DNA of 14,628 bases from Rhodobacterales bacterium UBA3077 (GCA_002366685.1 DFBP01000067.1:1-14628), one strand, 5' to 3'. Shown: positions 7,501 through 14,628, counted from the stretch's first letter. The notes: a model not told the origin generated them from the letters alone. Translations and numbers: made by a program.

Positions 7501-9099
7501 GTGAACGCCCTGATCGCGCGCCTGCGGCACTCGACCGAAGGTGTGACCCTGATTTCACCACCGCCACACCATGATATTTACAGTATCGAGGATTTGGCCC
7601 AGCTGATTTACGACCTCAAGCAAATCAATCCGCGCGCCAAAATCTGCGTGAAGCTGGTGGCACAATCCGGCGTGGGCACAATTGCGGCGGGTGTGGCCAA
7701 GGCCAAGGCTGATGTTATTCTGATCGCCGGCCACAATGGCGGCACTGGCGCGAGCCCGGCGACCTCTATCAAATATGTGGGCCTGCCATGGGAAATGGGC
7801 CTGACCGAAGCACACCAAGTGCTGGCCATGAACGACCTTCGTGGCCGTGTAACACTGCGCACCGATGGTGGCTTGCGGACAGGGCGTGACATTGTGATTG
7901 CCGCCATGATGGGGGCCGAAGAGTACGGCATTGGCACTGCGGCCCTGATTTCGATGGGCTGTATCATGGTCCGGCAGTGCCAGTCCAACACCTGCCCTGT
8001 GGGCATTTGTGTGCAAGATGAACGCCTGCGTGAAAAGTTCACCGGAACGGCTGATAAGGTTGTGAACCTGATCACCTTCTATGCCCAAGAGGTGCGTGAA
8101 GTGCTCGCTAGCATCGGCGCGCGCTCGCTGAACGAAGTGATTGGCCGTGCCGATCTGCTTTCACAGGTTTCCCGTGGCTCCGAGCACCTTGATGACCTTG
8201 ACCTCAACCCGATGCTGATTAGCGTCGATGAGGGCCATGACATCGACTATGACCGCAACCGCGAACGCCAGTTCGTGCCTGATACGCTTGATGCGCTGAT
8301 CCTGCGCGATGCGGAGCCGTTTTTCAAAGACGGTGAGAAAATGCAGCTCTCCTATGCGGTACAAAACACGCATCGCACGATCGGCGCGCGGGTTTCCTCC
8401 CATATCGTCAAGCGATTTGGCATGAATAATGATTTGCAGGAAAACCACCTCAGCATCAAGCTGGCGGGTTCTGCGGGCCAGTCTCTGGGCGCGTTTGCGG
8501 TACCGGGGCTCAAGATAGAGGTCTCGGGTGACGCCAATGACTATGTCGGCAAAGGCCTCTCCGGCGGCTGTATTGTGGTGCGCCCACCGCTGAATTGCGG
8601 GCTGGTGGCGGCGGAAAACACCATCATCGGCAACACCGTTCTATACGGTGCAACCGAAGGCAAGCTCTTTGCCAATGGTCGCGCTGGCGAGCGCTTCTGC
8701 GTCCGCAACTCGGGCGCCAAAGTGGTGGTCGAAGGTTGCGGCTCCAACGGGTGTGAATACATGACCGGCGGCATGGCGGTGATCCTCGGCCCCGTGGGTG
8801 ACAACTTTGGCGCGGGCATGACCGGCGGCATGGCCTATGTTTATGACCCCGACAATACGTTCGAAACGCGCATGAACTCCGAGACCCTGATCTGCCAGTC
8901 GCTGAAATCCGCCTATTGGGAATCGGCACTGATTTATTTGGTCGAACAACACGCGGCTGAAACCGGCTCGCCGCTGGCTTCTGAATTGTTGCGCAACTGG
9001 GAGCGTACACAGAGGCATTTCAAGCAAATTTGCCCTAAAGAAATGTTGAACCGCCTGCCGCACCCCCTGAATGACGATCAGGAACAAGAAACCGCATAG
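4582..9099 (+). CDS. gltB: Glutamate synthase [NADPH], large (alpha) subunit
   Basis: GltB hydrolyses glutamine in its amidotransferase domain, channels the ammonia, and makes glutamate from 2-oxoglutarate at an FMN site fed by GltD. The 1505-aa length is normal. A short propeptide should be removed before the catalytic C34 (HAAC-GVGL). The amidotransferase domain covers about 34-430 and includes HNGEIN (261-266) and DRNGLRP (378-384). A central domain follows to about 790. The FMN/synthase domain (about 820-1210) contains GEGGEDP starting at G910 and the loop AGHNGGTGASP. The 3Fe-4S ligands are C1127, C1133 and C1138 in the expected Cx5Cx4C spacing. The C-terminal glycine-rich beta-helix (about 1280-1470) shows repeats such as TGGMAVILGPVG and TGGMAYVYD. 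AGAGGA at 4569-4574 stands 7 nt before the ATG, and the gene lies 3 nt after the second GFA gene. A strong hairpin follows. Confidence 0.97.
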   Translation: MTKFDQKWVESQQALRAKLNESGMYREAEEHAACGVGLVAASNGVPQRAVVENGIKALSAIWHRGAVDADGKTGDGAGILLQIPVEFFQEQVRRTGHEPGDELLAVGMIFLPRTNFGAQESCRTIVESEVLRMGYYSYGWRHVPVDVSCLGEKANATRPEVEQILISNSKGVDEETFERELYVIRRRIEKAAAGIDGFYVCSLSCRSVIYKGMMLAEQVSVFYPDLEDERFISSYAVYHQRYSTNTFPQWWLAQPFRMLAHNGEINTLKGNLNWMKSHEIRMASAAFGDAAEDIKPIVADGSSDSAALDSVFEMMVRAGRSAPMAKTMLVPESWANMATAIPEAWQDMYAYSNSVMEPWDGPAALAMTDGRWVVAGLDRNGLRPMRYVVTDDGMVIAGSEAGMVPVKTRNIVRKGALGPGQMLAVDLKEGKIWKDTELKNMLAASRPFGDWAKNITDLEKIDEGDKEFTMFTGEALRKRQIAAGYTLEELEGILHPMAEDGKEGLASMGDDTPSAVLSEKYRPLSHFFRQNFSQVTNPPIDSLREYRVMSLKTRFGNLKNVLDQSSAQTEIIMLESPFVSNTRFKAMMKYFGESAVVIDCTFAVDGNLQEALEDIRQQAEEAVRAGATHLVLTDEHQSESKVQMPMILANSAVHSWLVRKGLRTFTSINVRSAECMDSQYFAVLIGGGATTVNAYLAEDSLADRVARGLLDSPVEDAIARYREAIDQGLLKIMSKMGISVISSYRGGLNFEAVGLSRAMVAEYFPGMVSRISGIGIAGIQRKISKIHAKGWLGGQDVLDIGGFYKLRSTGETHAWGASNMHLLQSACDRNSFDLWKKYSKLMQSAPPIHLRDLLDFETSAEPIPLDEVESITSIRKRFVTPGMSLGALSPEAHKTLNVAMNRIGAKSNSGEGGEDPAHFHPEPNGDNPSAKIKQVASGRFGVTAEYLNQCEEIEIKVAQGAKPGEGGQLPGIKVNALIARLRHSTEGVTLISPPPHHDIYSIEDLAQLIYDLKQINPRAKICVKLVAQSGVGTIAAGVAKAKADVILIAGHNGGTGASPATSIKYVGLPWEMGLTEAHQVLAMNDLRGRVTLRTDGGLRTGRDIVIAAMMGAEEYGIGTAALISMGCIMVRQCQSNTCPVGICVQDERLREKFTGTADKVVNLITFYAQEVREVLASIGARSLNEVIGRADLLSQVSRGSEHLDDLDLNPMLISVDEGHDIDYDRNRERQFVPDTLDALILRDAEPFFKDGEKMQLSYAVQNTHRTIGARVSSHIVKRFGMNNDLQENHLSIKLAGSAGQSLGAFAVPGLKIEVSGDANDYVGKGLSGGCIVVRPPLNCGLVAAENTIIGNTVLYGATEGKLFANGRAGERFCVRNSGAKVVVEGCGSNGCEYMTGGMAVILGPVGDNFGAGMTGGMAYVYDPDNTFETRMNSETLICQSLKSAYWESALIYLVEQHAAETGSPLASELLRNWERTQRHFKQICPKEMLNRLPHPLNDDQEQETA

Positions 9100-9105
9100 C
9101 CGCTT

Positions 9106-9120
9106 GTGACTTTTCGTCAC
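9106..9120 (+). repeat. Small stem-loop after gltB
   Basis: GTGAC (9106-9110) and GTCAC (9116-9120) form a 5-bp stem around TTTTC, 7 nt after the gltB stop and 5 nt before the larger terminator hairpin. It may assist termination or protect the 3' end of the mRNA. On its own it is weak evidence. Confidence 0.3.
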
Positions 9121-9125
9121 CTGCC

Positions 9126-9165
9126 CGCCGGAAGTATCCAACCGATACTTCCGGCGCTTTCTCTT
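9126..9165 (+). terminator. Terminator of the gltD-gfa-gfa-gltB unit
   Basis: A perfect 13-bp stem (9126-9138 with 9144-9156, arms CGCCGGAAGTATC and its complement) encloses the loop CAACC and is followed by the pyrimidine-rich CTTTCTCTT. It begins 27 nt after the gltB stop. The stem is strong and the T tract is imperfect, as is usual in high-GC alphaproteobacteria. Confidence 0.8.
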
Positions 9166-9193
9166 GAAAACCGCGCGTAAAAGCCCCATTAAT
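9164..9193 (+). promoter_or_regulatory. Weak candidate promoter for the GST-queG unit
   Basis: TTGAAA (9164-9169) and ATTAAT (9188-9193) are separated by 18 bp and each matches the consensus at four or more positions. They sit directly after the gltB terminator and 26-55 bp before the GST start, where a promoter is expected. The AT-rich sequence up to 9210 offers other possible -10 boxes. Confidence 0.28.
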
Positions 9194-9218
9194 TCAAAAT
9201 CGAATATATGGAGTCCTA

Positions 9219-9884
9219 ATGTTTCGCCTCTACCACCAGCCTCTTTCCCCGTTTTCCCGCAAAATCCGCCTGGTTCTGGCTGAGAAGAAGATTGATGTGG
9301 AGCTTGTCGAGGAGAAATACTGGGAGAAACGGCTGGACTTTTTGCGGCTAAACCCGGGGGGCAAGGTGCCGGTTCTGCGCAAGGGTAGCTTTGTACTCGG
9401 GGAATCTTCGGCGATTTTCGAGTATCTCGAAGAGACTTGCCCGACCCCTGCACTGCTACCCCGTGATCCCGCCGCGCGTGCCGAAGCCCGCCGCTTGCAG
9501 GGTTGGTTTGATGACAAGTTCCACCACGAGGTCACGTCGAACCTCGTTTATGAACGCATCAACAAAAAGCTGATGGGAATCGGCTACCCCGATAGCCACA
9601 AAATCAAAGCCGGCAGCAAAAACATCAAATACCATCTGGATTACATGGGCTGGCTGCTCGAAACCCGTGACTGGCTGGCGGGTAATAGTATGAGCATCGC
9701 GGACTTTACCGCCGCTGCACATTTGAGCACACTTGACTATGTGAATGACGTTGACTGGCTGCGCAATCGTAACGTTAAAGAATGGTATGCCCGCATCAAA
9801 TCCCGTCCGGCATTTCGGGCCTTGCTCATTGATCAGGTCACGGGTTTTGTTCCGCCCGATCATTACGCTGATCTGGATTTTTAG
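9219..9884 (+). CDS. Glutathione S-transferase family protein
   Basis: This 221-aa cytosolic protein has the two-domain GST fold. The N-terminal thioredoxin-like domain (about 1-75) starts FRLYHQPLSPFSRKIRLVLAE with a probable catalytic serine at S10 or S13. The cis-proline is P51 in KVPVL, and the gamma-glutamyl contact is E62-S63 in GESSAIFEYLEE. The helical C-terminal domain carries the N-capping motif SIADFTAAAHL (159-169). Substrates of such bacterial GSTs cannot be told from sequence. GGAG at 9210-9213 is 5 nt before the ATG. The stop codon abuts the GTG start of queG, so the two are co-transcribed; I see no functional reason for the pairing other than shared expression. Family confidence is high, specific function unknown. 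Confidence 0.92.
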   Translation: MFRLYHQPLSPFSRKIRLVLAEKKIDVELVEEKYWEKRLDFLRLNPGGKVPVLRKGSFVLGESSAIFEYLEETCPTPALLPRDPAARAEARRLQGWFDDKFHHEVTSNLVYERINKKLMGIGYPDSHKIKAGSKNIKYHLDYMGWLLETRDWLAGNSMSIADFTAAAHLSTLDYVNDVDWLRNRNVKEWYARIKSRPAFRALLIDQVTGFVPPDHYADLDF

Positions 9885-10913
9885 GTGGAAGAGCTGGCCA
9901 CAAGGCTGCGCGCGCAAGCGCTGGCCGAGGGGTTTTCAGATATCGGAATCTGCGCGCCGGATGCAGCACCGGAAACCGCCGGTCGGTTAGATGCTTTTCT
10001 GAAAGCTGGACTGCACGGTGATATGGGTTGGATGGCGCAGCGATCCAAGTGGCGCGGTTCTCCCACGGCTTTATGGCCCGAAGCAAAGTCGGTAATTATG
10101 TTGGCCGAAAATTACGGCCCCGACGAAGACCCGCTCCGTCTGCTTTCCATGAAAGACCGGGGTAGTATCTCGGTATATGCCCGCAACAAAGACTACCACG
10201 ACCCCGTCAAAAAACGGCTCAAACGGTTGGGGCGCTGGTTGATCGAACAGGAGCCGTGCGAGATCAAAGTGTTTGTTGATACCGCACCGGTTATGGAAAA
10301 ACCGCTGGCGCAGGCCGCTGGCTTAGGCTGGCAGGGCAAGCATACTAATGTGGTTAGCCGCAAGCTGGGGAGCTGGTTTTTTCTGGGCGCGATATTCACA
10401 ACACTCGATCTGCCAAAAGATCAACCCGAGCCCGACCATTGCGGCAATTGCCGCTCTTGCCTTGATGCCTGCCCGACAGATGCGTTTATCGCGCCCTATC
10501 GGCTCGACCCGCGCAAATGTATTTCCTACCTGACCATTGAGCAAAAAGGCCCGATAGACCCAGCGTTGCGAGCCCAAATGGGCAACCGGATATATGGCTG
10601 CGACGATTGCCTTGCCGTGTGCCCTTGGAACAAATTTGCGCAAGTCGCATCTGATGCGGCTTATTGGGCGCGGATCGAGTTGCGCTGCCCCAAGCTTGAG
10701 CACCTCGTGACCCTTGATGATGCCGATTTCCGTGAGGTTTTTGCCGGATCTCCGATCAAACGCATCGGGCGGGTCAGCTTTGTGCGCAACGTACTCTACG
10801 CCATCGGGAATTCCGGGGATGCTTCAATGGCTGCGGCGGCGCGCCCTCTGGCGAGTGATCCCGATGATACGATAAAAGACGCAGCGCATTGGGCGCTGGA
10901 GAGGTTGTCATGA
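9885..10913 (+). CDS. queG: Epoxyqueuosine reductase QueG
   Basis: QueG carries out the last step of queuosine synthesis, reducing epoxyqueuosine to queuosine at the wobble base of GUN-anticodon tRNAs, using cobalamin and two 4Fe-4S clusters. The 342-aa protein has the cluster ligands C186, C189, C192, C196 (CGNCRSCLDACP) and C212, C239, C242, C246 (KCISYL ... GCDDCLAVCP). The VDTAPVMEKPLAQAAGLGWQ segment (131-150) holds the conserved aspartate D132 proposed as proton donor, and SVYARNKDYH (96-105) is the family's cofactor-site region. The C-terminus (about 290-340) resembles the HEAT-like tail of longer members. The start is a GTG directly after the GST stop; the next in-frame Met (M47) would cut into the fold. 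No good Shine-Dalgarno is visible, so translation is probably coupled to GST. The stop overlaps the next gene. Confidence 0.95.
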   Translation: MEELATRLRAQALAEGFSDIGICAPDAAPETAGRLDAFLKAGLHGDMGWMAQRSKWRGSPTALWPEAKSVIMLAENYGPDEDPLRLLSMKDRGSISVYARNKDYHDPVKKRLKRLGRWLIEQEPCEIKVFVDTAPVMEKPLAQAAGLGWQGKHTNVVSRKLGSWFFLGAIFTTLDLPKDQPEPDHCGNCRSCLDACPTDAFIAPYRLDPRKCISYLTIEQKGPIDPALRAQMGNRIYGCDDCLAVCPWNKFAQVASDAAYWARIELRCPKLEHLVTLDDADFREVFAGSPIKRIGRVSFVRNVLYAIGNSGDASMAAAARPLASDPDDTIKDAAHWALERLS

Positions 10914-11743
10914 AGCTATTGATACTGGGACTTGGCTATACCGGCCGTGCGGTCGCCGCTCACATGCGCGGTCTTGGCTGGGAGGTGCGCGGGACTACGC
11001 GCCATCCAGCCGATGATTCCCTGCTTCAATGGCCGGGGAGTGACATTTCTGACACAGTCAACTGGGCATCCCACATACTTGTCTCTGCGGCCCCCGATGA
11101 AAATGGCGACCCGTTTCTGGCTGGATTGGAGGCCGAAATTCTGGCGGCCAAACCGGAATGGCTTGGCTATTTATCGACCACCGGCGTGTACGGAGACCAT
11201 GGAGGCGCATGGGTTGACGAGGGCACGGCGCTCACACCGGCAACTACACGCGGCCATCATCGGGTAAAGGCCGAAGGGCAGTGGATGGCATTGCATGAAG
11301 CCCAAAATCTGCCCGTGCACATTTTCCGGCTTGCCGGTATATATGGCCCGGGCCGGGGGCCATTCGCCAAGGTGCGTGCGGGTACAGCACGCCGGATTAT
11401 AAAAGATAATCAGGTGTTTAGCCGCACCCATGTTGAAGATATCGCCCAAGTGATCGCGGCCTCGATTTCGCAGCCAAACCCGGGGCAGATCTATAACGTA
11501 TGTGATAACAACCCCGCCCCGCCGCAAGATGTGATCGGCTATGCCGCCGAATTGCTCGGGGTGCCGTTGCCTCCGGCAATCGACTTTGAATCCGCGGATC
11601 TAACCCCGATGGCGCGCAGTTTTTATGCGGAATCCAAGAAGGTTTCCAATGCAAGAATCAAAGACGAACTTGGCGTGCGGCTTCTCTACCCCGACTACAA
11701 ATCCGGCCTCGAAGACTTGTTGGCGCAGGAAGCTGCCACCTGA
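10910..11743 (+). CDS. YeeZ-like NAD(P)-dependent SDR / epimerase-family protein
   Basis: This 277-aa extended short-chain dehydrogenase-like protein begins MKLLILGLGYTGRAVA, with the nucleotide-binding glycines G7, G9 and G12. LSTTGVYGDHGGAWVDE (88-104) and IFRLAGIYGPGRG (138-150) are the conserved blocks of the group that includes E. coli YeeZ. HVEDIA (174-179) matches the usual epimerase helix. The catalytic tyrosine of YxxxK appears to be replaced by H116 (with K120), so ordinary SDR chemistry is doubtful. The ATG at 10910 overlaps the queG stop (ATGA, 10910-10913), and GGAGAGG at 10898-10904 stands 5 nt before it; the frame is open a few codons further upstream without a better start. 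Physiological role is unknown. Confidence 0.87.
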   Translation: MKLLILGLGYTGRAVAAHMRGLGWEVRGTTRHPADDSLLQWPGSDISDTVNWASHILVSAAPDENGDPFLAGLEAEILAAKPEWLGYLSTTGVYGDHGGAWVDEGTALTPATTRGHHRVKAEGQWMALHEAQNLPVHIFRLAGIYGPGRGPFAKVRAGTARRIIKDNQVFSRTHVEDIAQVIAASISQPNPGQIYNVCDNNPAPPQDVIGYAAELLGVPLPPAIDFESADLTPMARSFYAESKKVSNARIKDELGVRLLYPDYKSGLEDLLAQEAAT

Positions 11744-11822
11744 GTCCGAAACATCTCGCCCCCCGGCCAGATTCAGGTTAAAAAAGAGTTCGTTTTATCT
11801 GATAGATTCGGTGAGGGGTAAT

Positions 11823-13910
11823 ATGTCTGGAATGGGTCGGTTGATAGCCACTACGGCACTGGGAATTTTTATTGCCCCGATCGCCATCGCGCAGGATTTT
11901 GCGCCCAGCTTTGGCAACCACGGCTCGATCGGCATTATTGATATGCCCAACGCCGCCATGCAGCCGGACGGGGAGACAAGTTGGTCTTTTATCGGAAACG
12001 GAACAAGCTCGGGCGGGGTGCTGAACTTTCAACTCCTGCCAAATGTCGAGGCCTCGGCCCGCATTGTCAGTCTGGATGACTGGACCGCACCGGGTGTTTC
12101 CTTTGGTGACAACACGCTCGACCTCAAGTTCCGTCTGGTGAACGAGGGGGATATTCGACCCGCTATTGCCATAGGCTTCCGTGACTTTCTGCCCAACGGG
12201 CCAACCTCTTCAGAGTATGTGGTCGCAACCAAATCAATTGGGGATAACCTGAGGGTCACGGCCGGCCTAGGCTGGGGGCGGCTTGGTTCCTATAACCCGA
12301 TCGCCGCGCCCTTTGGCGATCGGCCAGCCGTTGATAGCGAACTCGGGTTTAGTCATATGTTTGCCGGCGACGCCGCCTTGTTTGGCGGTGTCGAGTGGCA
12401 AACGCCGCTTGATGGGCTAACCCTCAAGGCCGAGTATTCCTCAGACGCATATAGCGGTGAGCAAGTGTTCGGTGATTTCACTCATAACTCCCCGTTCAAT
12501 TTTGGCCTGGATTACCGCTTGGGCAGCCATCTCTCGTTTGGGGCCTATTATAACTACGGGTCCGAGTTCGGGTTCCGCGTTTCCTTGAGCGGGAACCCCA
12601 ATGAACCGATCACACCGCAAGACCTTGGCGTTGGGCCCGCCCCCATCAATGCCCGTCCTGCGGACTATAGCACAGATACCTCTTGGGCCGCTGCGCCCAT
12701 TGTGCGCAGCAAGATGGTTGAAATTCTGGCAAAGGCGCTGGCGGAGGATGGTATTCATGTTCAGGAAGGTCGGATCACCGGCAACGCGCTTGAGCTTTAT
12801 ATCAACAATGGCAAGTATTCGCGCCAGCCAATGGCGGTTGGCCGCTTGGCACGCGTGCTCGCCGGTTCAACCCCGCCTTCGGTTGAGGTGTTCCGGATCA
12901 CTCTAACAAGTGGCGGGTTGCCGACCACCACCATGGAAATCAACCGCGCTGATCTTGAAGCTCAGGTGGATCGCCCGAATGCGGGGCCCGATAGTTTTGC
13001 GACAACGACCTTCAGTTCCGCACCTTACCATATCGAAGGGGAAGGGGTTTGGTCCCCCGAGATCGGCAAGCGGTTTAGCTGGGGGCTTAGCCCCAATATT
13101 CCGGTCAATCTGTTCAGCGCGGACAGCATCGGAGAGATTGATCTGTTGATCTCTGCCAATGCCAGTTACCGCGTTTCCCGGGCGTTTGATCTCAACCTGG
13201 CCGTAACCCAGAAGATATTTGGCAATATCGGCGAAGGTGCGTTGCCGTCGGCCAGCCCGATCCCGCATGTGCGTTCGGATGCCGGGCTCTATAACAATAG
13301 CGGCCCCGTCGTGCGGCGGTTGACTGCGGATTACATGTTCAAGGTTGCGCCGGAGCTATATGGCCGCGTTTCGGCCGGGTATCTGGAGCGTATGTTTGGC
13401 GGAGTCGATGCCGAGCTGCTCTGGAAGCCGAGCACCCAAAACTGGGGTGTTGGTGCCGAGCTTGCCTATGTGAAGCAGCGTGATTTTGACCAGATGTTCG
13501 GTTTTCAAGACTATGATACCGTAACAGGCCATGCATCGGTTTATTGGAACACCGGCTTTCATGATCTTGAAGCGCAGGTTGACGTTGGCCGTTATCTGGC
13601 CGGCGACTGGGGCGCAACTTTTAGCCTGTCACGTCGCTTCACCAATGGTTGGGAAGTTGCAGCCTATATGACCCTAACCGATGTCAGTTTTGATGACTTC
13701 GGGGACGGGAACTTTGACAAAGGGATTAGCCTGCGCATTCCGTTTGAGTGGACATTACCATTTGAAAGCCGCTCGGCCACCACGGTTTCGCTCGGCGGGT
13801 ACGGCAATGATGGCGGCGCCCGTTTGAACGTTGCCAACCGGCTTTACCCCGCCGTCCGCGGCAGCGATACAACTGATCTTTACGAAACCTGGGGGGCCTT
13901 TTGGCAATGA
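11823..13910 (+). CDS. yjbH: YjbH-family outer-membrane beta-barrel protein (exopolysaccharide / group 4 capsule accessory)
   Basis: YjbH/GfcD proteins are outer-membrane proteins encoded with exopolysaccharide or group 4 capsule genes in enterobacteria; their exact role in export is not settled. The mature start shows the family signature FGNHGSIGIIDMPNA (30-44) and QPDGE. A signal peptide covers 1-23 (cleavage AIA|QDF). Alternating beta-strand sequence fills about 50-260 and 405-695, separated by a mixed segment (about 290-385, including MVEILAKALAEDGIHVQEGRI) that looks like a soluble domain; I infer two barrel-like regions around it. The protein is 695 aa from this start. ATG 11823 is chosen because it opens the signal peptide and has GAGGGG 4 nt upstream; the longer frame from 11625 lies inside the SDR gene. 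The 79-base gap upstream shows no clear promoter. The stop overlaps yjbF by ATGA. Confidence 0.86.
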   Translation: MSGMGRLIATTALGIFIAPIAIAQDFAPSFGNHGSIGIIDMPNAAMQPDGETSWSFIGNGTSSGGVLNFQLLPNVEASARIVSLDDWTAPGVSFGDNTLDLKFRLVNEGDIRPAIAIGFRDFLPNGPTSSEYVVATKSIGDNLRVTAGLGWGRLGSYNPIAAPFGDRPAVDSELGFSHMFAGDAALFGGVEWQTPLDGLTLKAEYSSDAYSGEQVFGDFTHNSPFNFGLDYRLGSHLSFGAYYNYGSEFGFRVSLSGNPNEPITPQDLGVGPAPINARPADYSTDTSWAAAPIVRSKMVEILAKALAEDGIHVQEGRITGNALELYINNGKYSRQPMAVGRLARVLAGSTPPSVEVFRITLTSGGLPTTTMEINRADLEAQVDRPNAGPDSFATTTFSSAPYHIEGEGVWSPEIGKRFSWGLSPNIPVNLFSADSIGEIDLLISANASYRVSRAFDLNLAVTQKIFGNIGEGALPSASPIPHVRSDAGLYNNSGPVVRRLTADYMFKVAPELYGRVSAGYLERMFGGVDAELLWKPSTQNWGVGAELAYVKQRDFDQMFGFQDYDTVTGHASVYWNTGFHDLEAQVDVGRYLAGDWGATFSLSRRFTNGWEVAAYMTLTDVSFDDFGDGNFDKGISLRIPFEWTLPFESRSATTVSLGGYGNDGGARLNVANRLYPAVRGSDTTDLYETWGAFWQ

Positions 13911-14608
13911 GGATAGCGATTGGCGCTTTGGCGCTGGCGATGGCGGTTTCGGCATGTTCCTCGGGTGGCGGGACCAACCCTGTTGTCTCGGCAATATGGG
14001 GAAAAGTGAAACCGGGCGCGCGCCGTGCAGCTGCCGAAGCTGAGGCTGAAGCCGCTGCCCGCCCGCCAATTGTCGTTACCTTTGCTAAAATCAAGGAAAC
14101 CGGGCTCGCGATTGTTCGCGCCCGTGTTGGTGATGATACAAACGGTGTGATGCTCTATGCACGCTCGATCAATGACAATTACGTCACTTTCGCCTCACAG
14201 CTCCAACAAACACTGACTCTGAACGGAAGTCTGATTACCGCGAGCCGAGCGATTGGCTTTGATATGCTGTCGCTTCGCTCCGATCCCCATGACCCGGTCA
14301 CCCAGAATATACCACCCGAAGACTGGCCCGCGCGCGCAACCCGGGACTACCGCTTTACCGGTGATACACCGGAAGGAAAGCTTGTTTCCGTGAGCTGCCG
14401 CTTTATCAAAGGGCCAGCCTACGAGCTGGAATTGTTGGACAAAACCTTTGACACCACAATTATGCAGGGGCAATGCCGTGGCGATGGCGTGAGTTTCACC
14501 AATATCCATTTGGTTCAGGCGGATGGCCAAATCCTGCAATCTGCCCAATGGCTCGGCCCTGATCTGGGAATGGTCGAAATTGATATCCTCGAACCTTACA
14601 CCCCATAA
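13907..14608 (+). CDS. yjbF: YjbF/GfcB-family lipoprotein
   Basis: This 233-aa predicted lipoprotein has a short signal ending in the lipobox VSAC, with lipidation at C17, then a Gly/Ser linker and an Ala/Glu-rich stretch (about 35-50). The folded part has the hallmarks of YjbF/GfcB as I remember the E. coli protein: a TLTLNGSLITASRAIGFDM block near 106-124 followed by SDPHDPVT, and near the end ADGQILQSAQWLGPDLGMV. The +2 residue is Ser, which in enterobacteria favours the outer membrane. The start is the ATG of the ATGA overlap with yjbH (13907-13910). A hairpin begins 4 nt after the stop. It probably works with YjbH in surface polysaccharide export or assembly, inferred from the family and the neighbour. 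Confidence 0.83.
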   Translation: MRIAIGALALAMAVSACSSGGGTNPVVSAIWGKVKPGARRAAAEAEAEAAARPPIVVTFAKIKETGLAIVRARVGDDTNGVMLYARSINDNYVTFASQLQQTLTLNGSLITASRAIGFDMLSLRSDPHDPVTQNIPPEDWPARATRDYRFTGDTPEGKLVSVSCRFIKGPAYELELLDKTFDTTIMQGQCRGDGVSFTNIHLVQADGQILQSAQWLGPDLGMVEIDILEPYTP

Positions 14609-14628
14609 AAAAGGGCGCCGAAGCGCCC
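14607..14628 (+). terminator. Probable terminator of the yjbH-yjbF unit (cut by window edge)
   Basis: GGGCGC (14613-14618) and GCGCCC (14623-14628) pair around the tetraloop CGAA, preceded by a run of A residues that begins in the yjbF stop codon. If T residues follow beyond the window, this would be a bidirectional intrinsic terminator. The 3' side cannot be seen. Confidence 0.62.

Noticed and set aside
8641..9453. Minus-strand open frame (270 codons) across the gltB end, terminator and GST start
   Set aside because: It spans the terminator hairpin and two well-supported plus-strand genes, and shows no family features.
11625..11822. 66-residue extension of YjbH overlapping the SDR gene
   Set aside because: It lies in another frame of the SDR coding sequence, and a clean signal peptide with its own Shine-Dalgarno begins at 11823.
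11744..11822. Promoter for yjbH in the AT-rich gap
   Set aside because: Candidate -10 boxes (TTTATC, TAGATT) have no acceptable -35 partner at 16-18 bp, so I did not list one; transcription could also come from upstream.
1..14628. Mobile elements, CRISPR arrays, defence or toxin-antitoxin genes
   Set aside because: No transposase or integrase motifs, no regularly spaced repeats, and the reading frames are filled by recognisable core genes with even composition.

Overview
The window looks like a chromosomal core-gene region of an alphaproteobacterium, most likely a marine Rhodobacterales (roseobacter-type) species. This rests on protein style, on the neighbourhood (NDUFA9-like SDR, uppP, glutamate synthase, GST, queG), and on a 'GGGGGG-CTCG-CCCCCC ... 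CCCCGAGGATATTT' gene-end element that I recall as common in that order. Base composition is moderate to high GC and even throughout. I see no insertion sequence, phage gene, CRISPR array or rRNA.

Left edge (1-1260): the first 16 bases are the 5' end of a tRNA-Leu gene on the minus strand, with a near-consensus promoter reading leftwards. Reading rightwards is an NDUFA9-like NAD(P)-binding protein, preceded by two perfect stem-loops and a strong Shine-Dalgarno sequence. A hairpin element separates it from the convergent uppP gene (undecaprenyl-diphosphate phosphatase, minus strand).

Centre (2067-9165): a 216-base divergent region carries several AGGTC(A) half-sites and a candidate uppP promoter. 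It is followed by a tight four-gene unit: gltD, two tandem GFA-family zinc proteins, and gltB. GltB (1505 aa) and GltD (475 aa) together form NADPH-dependent glutamate synthase, which makes two glutamates from glutamine and 2-oxoglutarate. Both GFA genes start in ATGA overlaps and so are likely translationally coupled to the unit. A 13-bp perfect hairpin ends it.

Right (9219-14628): GST, queG (epoxyqueuosine reductase, the last step of queuosine tRNA modification) and a YeeZ-like SDR follow with no gaps or with an overlap. After a 79-base gap come yjbH, an outer-membrane beta-barrel protein of the exopolysaccharide/group 4 capsule accessory family, and yjbF, a lipoprotein of the same system, joined by an ATGA overlap. 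A stem-loop at the very end of the window is probably the terminator.

Most of this is ordinary housekeeping content. The points most worth a second look are the GFA pair inside the glutamate synthase unit, the isolated yjbH-yjbF pair in reversed order, and the AGGTCA boxes upstream of gltD. I see no convincing evidence for an entirely new system.
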